Origin: Actinomycetes bacterium
GTDB taxonomy: Bacteria > Actinomycetota > Actinomycetes > Propionibacteriales > Propionibacteriaceae
DNA: 9,782 nt
Reading direction: 5' to 3'
Assembly (NCBI GenBank): GCA_023412435.1
Contig: JAEYNS010000364.1
Coordinates: forward strand, 1-9,782
Position 1 is the first letter of the stretch. Each line of letters starts with the position of its first letter. Under the pieces are notes generated by a model. It worked only from the letters and a program-made list of their open reading frames with translations, did not search any database and had not been told where the DNA came from. Shown in pieces: positions 5,999 to 9,782 of the stretch. A program made the translations under genes and the position numbers.

Positions 5999-6964
5999 GT
6001 GACAACCTGGCTGGTGACCGGCGGGGCCGGATACATCGGGGCGCACGTGGTGCGGGCCCTGGCTGAGGCGGGAATGACGCCGGTGGTGGTCGACAACCTG
6101 TCGTCCGGGCTGCGTGGGTTCGTGCCGGACGGGGTGCCGCTCGTCGAGGGCGACATCCTCGACACCGACCTGCTGACCCGCACCCTGGACGCCCACTCCT
6201 GCGCGGGGGTGATCCACGTGGCGGGCTTCAAGTACGCCGGGGTCTCCGTCCAGCGGCCGCTGCACACCTATGCCCAGAACGTCACGGGAACGGCCAGCGT
6301 GCTCACCGCGATGGAGTCGGCGGGGGTGTCGAACATCGTCTTCTCGTCCTCGGCCGCGGTCTACGGCACCCCGGACGGCGACCTGGTCACCGAGGACTCC
6401 CCGAAGCGCCCGGAGTCGCCCTACGGCGAGTCGAAGCTGGTCGGGGAGTGGCTGATCAACGATGTCGTCCGGGCGCAGGAGGGCTTCCGCGGGGTGTCGC
6501 TGCGGTACTTCAACGTGGTCGGCTCGGTGACCGACGAGGTCCACGACGCCAGCCCGCACAACCTGTTCGCGCTGGTCATCGAGGCGCTGATCGAGGGACG
6601 GACGCCACGGATCAACGGCGACGACTACCCGACCCCTGACGGCACCTGCGTGCGCGACTACGTGCACGTCGGCGACCTGGCGATCTCGCACGTCGCGGCG
6701 GCCCGCGCGCTCGAGACCGGACGCCCGCTGCGGCCCGCCTACAACCTCGGCAGCGGCGAGGGGCTGTCGGTGCGGCAGATCATGGACGCGATGGCGCGGG
6801 TCACCGGGATCGACTTCACCCCCGAGATCGCGCCGCGCCGCCCGGGCGACCCGGCGCGGATCGTCGCCACGGGGGAGGCAGCGGCGGCCGACCTCGACTG
6901 GCGGATGCGCCACGACGTCGACCAGATGGTGGCCTCGGCCTGGTCCGCCCGGAACAGCAGGTAG
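5999..6964 (+). CDS. galE: UDP-glucose 4-epimerase
   Basis: 321 residues with GTG start. It interconverts UDP-glucose and UDP-galactose with bound NAD, serving galactose use and supply of galactose for envelope glycans. It is an extended short-chain dehydrogenase: the Rossmann motif VTGGAGYIGAH is at 6-16, SSSAAVYG at 116-123 with catalytic Ser118, and YGESK at 142-146 with the Y142/K146 pair. The GalE-specific segment GDDYPTPDGTCVRDYVHV (207-224) and RRPGDPA (280-286) near the end separate it from other sugar epimerases. The start is GTG 5999, not ATG 5981, because TAGAGT lies seven bases before the GTG and the Rossmann strand begins right after it. It is slightly shorter than many GalE proteins (about 330-340) but all motifs are present. 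It is divergent from ppgK and convergent with the bPH2 cluster, with a 10-base gap. Confidence 0.95.
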   Translation: MTTWLVTGGAGYIGAHVVRALAEAGMTPVVVDNLSSGLRGFVPDGVPLVEGDILDTDLLTRTLDAHSCAGVIHVAGFKYAGVSVQRPLHTYAQNVTGTASVLTAMESAGVSNIVFSSSAAVYGTPDGDLVTEDSPKRPESPYGESKLVGEWLINDVVRAQEGFRGVSLRYFNVVGSVTDEVHDASPHNLFALVIEALIEGRTPRINGDDYPTPDGTCVRDYVHVGDLAISHVAAARALETGRPLRPAYNLGSGEGLSVRQIMDAMARVTGIDFTPEIAPRRPGDPARIVATGEAAAADLDWRMRHDVDQMVASAWSARNSR

Positions 6965-6974
6965 CCGACCAGGC
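6938..6974. terminator. Candidate bidirectional terminator between galE and the bPH2 cluster
   Basis: GCCTGGTC (6938-6945) and GACCAGGC (6967-6974) form a perfect 8-bp stem with a 21-base loop. The stem spans the galE stop codon and ends one base before the stop of the convergent gene, so it would sit at the 3' end of both transcripts. The loop is long and there is no U-tract. Confidence 0.4.
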
Positions 6975-8513
6975 TCAGAACTCCACCCAGCCCGGCGGGA
7001 CGGCGGCCGGCGCGTCGCCGGGTGCTGCCGGCTCCCCCGGCGTCTCCGCGGGGCCGGCCGGCTCGTCGGCGACGACCACAGGTTCGGTGACGTCGTGCTC
7101 GGGCCGCTCGTGGAGGAGCGCTTGCAGGGTTGCCGCCCTGGCCCGCAGCGTGGTGGCGTCCGTCCCCTCGGCGTGGACCGAGAGGTGGACCCCTGCCGTG
7201 TGCACCGAGAGGTCGGCCAGGCCGAGCCGGCGAGAGAGCGGTCCCTGGCTGATCCGGACCGACTGGGCCCGGCTGTGCGGCACCACCTGCCAGCGGCGCA
7301 CCAGCCAGCCGTGCTGGGCCACGAACAGCCGGTCGTCGAAGCCCCAGCGCAGGAAGGGCGCCGAGAGCGGGTGCAGCCAGCGGGACGACCGCGGTGCCGG
7401 CTCGAGCGGGACGTGCTGGTAGTCGGCGGACGGCCACAGCGCGGCCAGCGCGATCCTCACCTGGTCGGCGTTGCCCGCCGGCAGCATGATCGTGCTGACT
7501 CCCTTGTCGTTCTCGTCGGTGGTGACCGCACCCCAGCCGACCACCTCGAGGTCGATCCGGTACAGCCCGAGCGAGCGCCAGATCAGTGACTGGCTGAGCT
7601 GGATCGCCTGCACCCGGCGGGCCGGCAGCGACTGGCTGGTGAGGCTGGTCAGGCCGCGGGTGATCCGCAGGCCCGCCGGGCGGCGGGACAGGGTGTAGTT
7701 GAACTGCCCGGTGATCCGCTGGGTGAGGAAGCCGATCAGGCCGGTGCCCAGCGGGATCAGCAGGCCGAGCGAGGCCAGCCCGAGATCGAAGGCCATGGTG
7801 ATGCCGATCGCGATCAGGCCGCTGAGCAGGATGCCGATGAACTCATGCGAGGTGACCGCGGCCAGGACCAGGGTGGCGGGGTCGATGCGGACCAGCACCT
7901 CGTCCTCAGGGCTGAGGTCGGACAGCACCTCTCCGGTCGACAGCTGGACCTCGGGGGCGGTTGCCGGACGGTGGCCGCGGGCGCGGGCGAGCAGGTAGTC
8001 GCGCAGCTCGTAGGCGCGCTTCAGGCTGAGGTAGCGCAGCTTGGCCGACTCGCCGCCGCCGATGTCGATCTGCAGCTCCGCCAGCCGGAAGAGCCGGGCG
8101 GCGAAGGGCTGCACGACGTCGATCGCCTGGACCCGTTCGAAGGCGATCCGCTGCGAGCTGCGGAAGATGGCGCCGGTGTCGAGCCGGAGCTCCTCGGCGT
8201 CCACCACGAACCTGGTGAACCGCCAGGACAGGAACCCGGCGACGACCGCCAGCACAGCGACGAGGGCGACCCCGGCGAGCAGGAACTGCACCGGGGGGAG
8301 CTGGTCGCTGCCCTCGCTGCCGTCCGGGATGAACTCGCGACCCGCGCCGAGGATGATCGCCAGCAGCACCACCCAGCCCCGGATCAGCGGGGTGAGCGGG
8401 TGTGGACGCTCGGTGAGCTTCCCGGCCGTGGCGGGAGCGTCCGGCGGCGCGACCTCAGGTGCCGACGGCGGGGCCGGTTCGACCGCGCGCCGGGTGTCGC
8501 CGATGTCGGTCAC
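6975..8513 (-). CDS. YdbT-like membrane protein with three bPH2 domains
   Basis: 512 residues. A Pro/Ala-rich start (10-40) precedes two membrane segments at about 44-58 and 76-96. The first bacterial PH-like (bPH2, formerly DUF304) domain is at about 98-178, with IAFERVQAIDVVQ at 123-135. A second membrane pair at about 213-240 and 243-263 follows. The second bPH2 domain is at about 270-360, with LPARRVQAIQLSQ at 296-308. The third is at about 386-465, with VPHSRAQSVRISQ at 411-423. A Pro/Ala/Glu-rich tail of about 40 residues ends in PPGWVEF. The three-domain layout matches YdbT. In Bacillus the ydbST operon is a sigma-W envelope-stress operon linked to resistance to antimicrobial peptides; the same role here is inference. 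The GTG start overlaps the TGA of the upstream gene in the sequence GTGA, which points to translational coupling. The frame extends further upstream, but only inside that gene. Confidence 0.88.
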   Translation of the reverse strand: MTDIGDTRRAVEPAPPSAPEVAPPDAPATAGKLTERPHPLTPLIRGWVVLLAIILGAGREFIPDGSEGSDQLPPVQFLLAGVALVAVLAVVAGFLSWRFTRFVVDAEELRLDTGAIFRSSQRIAFERVQAIDVVQPFAARLFRLAELQIDIGGGESAKLRYLSLKRAYELRDYLLARARGHRPATAPEVQLSTGEVLSDLSPEDEVLVRIDPATLVLAAVTSHEFIGILLSGLIAIGITMAFDLGLASLGLLIPLGTGLIGFLTQRITGQFNYTLSRRPAGLRITRGLTSLTSQSLPARRVQAIQLSQSLIWRSLGLYRIDLEVVGWGAVTTDENDKGVSTIMLPAGNADQVRIALAALWPSADYQHVPLEPAPRSSRWLHPLSAPFLRWGFDDRLFVAQHGWLVRRWQVVPHSRAQSVRISQGPLSRRLGLADLSVHTAGVHLSVHAEGTDATTLRARAATLQALLHERPEHDVTEPVVVADEPAGPAETPGEPAAPGDAPAAVPPGWVEF

Positions 8514-8998
8514 AGCGGCAGCGCCTGCGATTCGCCGGCCTCGATCAACCGATCGCGCAGCCGGGTGGCATCGGCGTCCTCGAGCCCGGGGATGGTGGCG
8601 CTGGTCTCGACGCTCGCCGTGACGAGGGAGACCCTGGCCAGGCCCCAGAGCCGCTCGATGGGGCCGGAGGTGACCCGCACCGACTGCATCCGGCCGTACG
8701 GGATCGCCACCAGCTTCCGGCTCCACAGGCCGCTGCTGATCAGCAGGTCGTTCTCGCGCTCGGCGTAGCCGAAGGCCCGCGTCCAGCGCCATGCCCTGAT
8801 GGTGATCCAGGCCAGCCACACGACGCCGACCCCCGCGATGGTCCAGGCCACCCAGGGGGGCAGCAGGAACCAGGCCGCCGCCACCGACCCGGCGATCCAC
8901 AGCAGGTTCCCGACCGCGGCGTCGACGGCGCGCGCGTTCGCGGCCCTGGGCGCGAGGCGCTGCCACGACCCCGTGGGAGGGGCGAAGAGGTCGTCCAT
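8510..8998 (-). CDS. YdbS-like membrane protein with one bPH2 domain
   Basis: 162 residues. Two adjacent membrane segments at about 29-48 and 50-70 are followed by a bPH2 domain at about 71-152. The domain has the core IPYGRMQSVRVTSGP (99-113), matching the IAFERVQAIDV-type segments of its downstream partner. This one-domain protein paired with a multi-domain one is the YdbS/YdbT arrangement, and the two probably form a membrane complex. The biochemical function is not known. ATG 8998 is chosen because TAGGCT lies seven bases upstream and no ribosome binding site is present. An in-frame ATG at 9028 lies upstream of that box, within or next to a hairpin. Confidence 0.85.
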   Translation of the reverse strand: MDDLFAPPTGSWQRLAPRAANARAVDAAVGNLLWIAGSVAAAWFLLPPWVAWTIAGVGVVWLAWITIRAWRWTRAFGYAERENDLLISSGLWSRKLVAIPYGRMQSVRVTSGPIERLWGLARVSLVTASVETSATIPGLEDADATRLRDRLIEAGESQALPL

Positions 8999-9005
8999 GG
9001 GAGTC

Positions 9006-9011
9006 AGCCTA
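9006..9011 (-). promoter_or_regulatory. -10 box (TAGGCT) giving a leaderless ydbS-like mRNA
   Basis: On the minus strand TAGGCT lies exactly seven bases before ATG 8998, with no Shine-Dalgarno sequence between. It implies that the two bPH2 genes have their own promoter downstream of the DUF1707 gene. Confidence 0.6.
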
Positions 9012-9024
9012 TGCCCGGGCAGGG

Positions 9025-9042
9025 GCACCGCCGCGGCGGTGC
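9025..9042 (-). terminator. 18-bp perfect palindrome after the DUF1707 gene
   Basis: GCACCGCCGCGGCGGTGC is its own reverse complement across all 18 bases. As RNA it can fold into a 7-bp all-GC-rich stem with a 4-base loop, 12 bases after the DUF1707 stop and 14 bases before the TAGGCT box. A terminator is the likeliest role; an operator for the bPH2 promoter is the alternative. Confidence 0.5.
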
Positions 9043-9054
9043 GGAGGCCGGCTG

Positions 9055-9711
9055 TCAGCCCCGTCCCCGCTTCCTGACCTTCGGGTTGCGGATCTCGACG
9101 CCGCCGAACATGGCGACCCCCTTGAGGATCACCACGGGTGCGCCGGGCTGGGGCGGAGCGACCTTGATGTCGACACCGCCGAAGATGCCTGCGACCTGGT
9201 TGCGCACCTCAACGCCCTCGGGGACCTTCACGTCCACTCCGCCGAACAGGGCGAAGGTGTTGATGGTGATGACCGGTGCCTCGAACACCGCTTCGGTGGT
9301 GTCGAGTTCGACGCCACCGAAGACCGCCATCGCGGAGGTGTTCTGGTGCACCCGCCAGTGGCCCTTGCGGGTGGTGCCGGAGAAGACCGCGATCACCTGG
9401 TCGGCGACCTGGCTGGCGTTGGTGGTGTCGATCGTGGCGGAAGCGGTGGGCGAGGTCGCCACCAGCGGCGCGGGACGGACGAGCGGGCCGTCGACGCTCA
9501 CCAGGTCACGGGTCAGCGGCACCAGGTCGTCGAAGGTCTCGGCGGCGCGGGCGAGGCCGATCCGGCGGTCCCGTTCGGGAGCGGGCAGCAGGCCCTCGTT
9601 GGTCGCCTCGGTGAGCAGCACGATGACGTGGTCGCGGTCGAGGTCGGTGGCGGGGATGTCGCCGCCGACAGCGGGACCGACGTCAGTGGGCTCGGACGGA
9701 GAAGCAGTCAT
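9055..9711 (-). CDS. DUF1707 protein with LiaF-like FGGV-repeat domain
   Basis: 218 residues. Residues 23-72 form a DUF1707 domain (DRDHVIVLLTEATNEG, ERDRRIGLARAAETFDDL), a short helical domain common in actinobacteria. A Pro/Ala/Thr-rich linker runs to about 100. The C-terminal half holds five turns of a repeat ending in VFSG or FGGV at 109-112, 131-134, 156-159, 177-180 and 202-205, spaced 21-25 residues. This is the beta-solenoid-like region of LiaF-type cell-wall-active antibiotic response proteins. No membrane segment is visible, unlike LiaF, so the protein is probably cytosolic or peripheral. The tail is basic (KVRKRGRG). Start: a TAGCGT -10 box lies seven bases before ATG 9711; the GTG at 9717 is two codons upstream and would be too close to the box. 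It lies upstream of the bPH2 pair, suggesting a shared envelope function; this is inference. Confidence 0.85.
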   Translation of the reverse strand: MTASPSEPTDVGPAVGGDIPATDLDRDHVIVLLTEATNEGLLPAPERDRRIGLARAAETFDDLVPLTRDLVSVDGPLVRPAPLVATSPTASATIDTTNASQVADQVIAVFSGTTRKGHWRVHQNTSAMAVFGGVELDTTEAVFEAPVITINTFALFGGVDVKVPEGVEVRNQVAGIFGGVDIKVAPPQPGAPVVILKGVAMFGGVEIRNPKVRKRGRG

Positions 9712-9718
9712 GGGCACG

Positions 9719-9724
9719 ACGCTA
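9719..9724 (-). promoter_or_regulatory. -10 box (TAGCGT) giving a leaderless DUF1707 mRNA
   Basis: On the minus strand TAGCGT lies exactly seven bases before ATG 9711. No ribosome binding site is seen at a usable distance. This is why the ATG is preferred to the GTG at 9717. Confidence 0.55.
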
Positions 9725-9751
9725 CGCCGCGCTCCCGGGCGCCTGCTACCC

Positions 9752-9763
9752 GCCGGGCCCGGC
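9752..9763. repeat. 12-bp palindrome upstream of the DUF1707 promoter
   Basis: GCCGGGCCCGGC is a perfect inverted repeat, 28 bases upstream of the TAGCGT box. It could be an operator, part of a terminator of a gene beyond the window edge, or chance in very GC-rich DNA. No gene is seen in 9725-9782. Confidence 0.3.
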
Positions 9764-9782
9764 TCTGGGGACGGTTCGGGGG

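Noticed and set aside
8514..8966. In-frame upstream extension of the YdbT-like gene
   Set aside because: It lies inside the YdbS-like gene in another frame. The GTGA overlap at 8510-8513 gives a clear coupled start.

Overview
This window looks like a piece of chromosome from a high-GC Gram-positive bacterium (Actinomycetota). The evidence is strongly GC-rich DNA with G/C-ending codons, a polyphosphate glucokinase of the actinobacterial type, a DUF1707 protein, frequent GTG starts, and several genes that begin right after a TANNNT -10 box with no ribosome binding site (leaderless mRNAs). Propionibacteriales or a neighbouring order is a reasonable guess, but the sequence alone does not fix it.

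Layout, left to right. (1) Positions 1-2654, minus strand: two genes for secreted proteins with fibronectin type III (FN3) domains. The first is cut by the window edge after three FN3 domains and the start of a Pro/Thr-rich linker. The second is complete: signal peptide, two FN3 domains and an endonuclease/exonuclease/phosphatase (EEP) domain with its catalytic residues in place. (2) 2770-5092, plus strand: a membrane-anchored SanA/YdcF (DUF218) protein and arginyl-tRNA synthetase (argS). (3) 5120-5893, minus: polyphosphate glucokinase (ppgK), divergent from (4) 5999-6964, plus: UDP-glucose 4-epimerase (galE). (5) 6975-9711, minus: a cluster of a DUF1707/LiaF-like protein, a one-domain YdbS-like bPH2 membrane protein and a three-domain YdbT-like bPH2 membrane protein. 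The last two overlap by 4 bases (GTGA).

How the genes relate. PpgK makes glucose 6-phosphate from polyphosphate and GalE interconverts UDP-glucose and UDP-galactose, so the divergent pair sits in sugar and envelope-precursor metabolism. The right-hand cluster resembles a cell-envelope stress or protection module, by analogy with Firmicute LiaF and YdbST. The left-hand pair is extracellular. argS is housekeeping.

The most notable non-coding pattern is a recurring start architecture. A TANNNT hexamer lies 6-7 bases before the start codon of the SanA-like gene, ppgK, galE, ydbS-like and DUF1707 genes, with a near match at argS. It decides several start codons. The two secreted-protein genes instead have Shine-Dalgarno sequences. 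Every intergenic gap is under 160 bases. I see no tRNA, rRNA, CRISPR array, insertion sequence or phage gene, and I found no clear undescribed system. The candidates for a second look are listed with modest scores.
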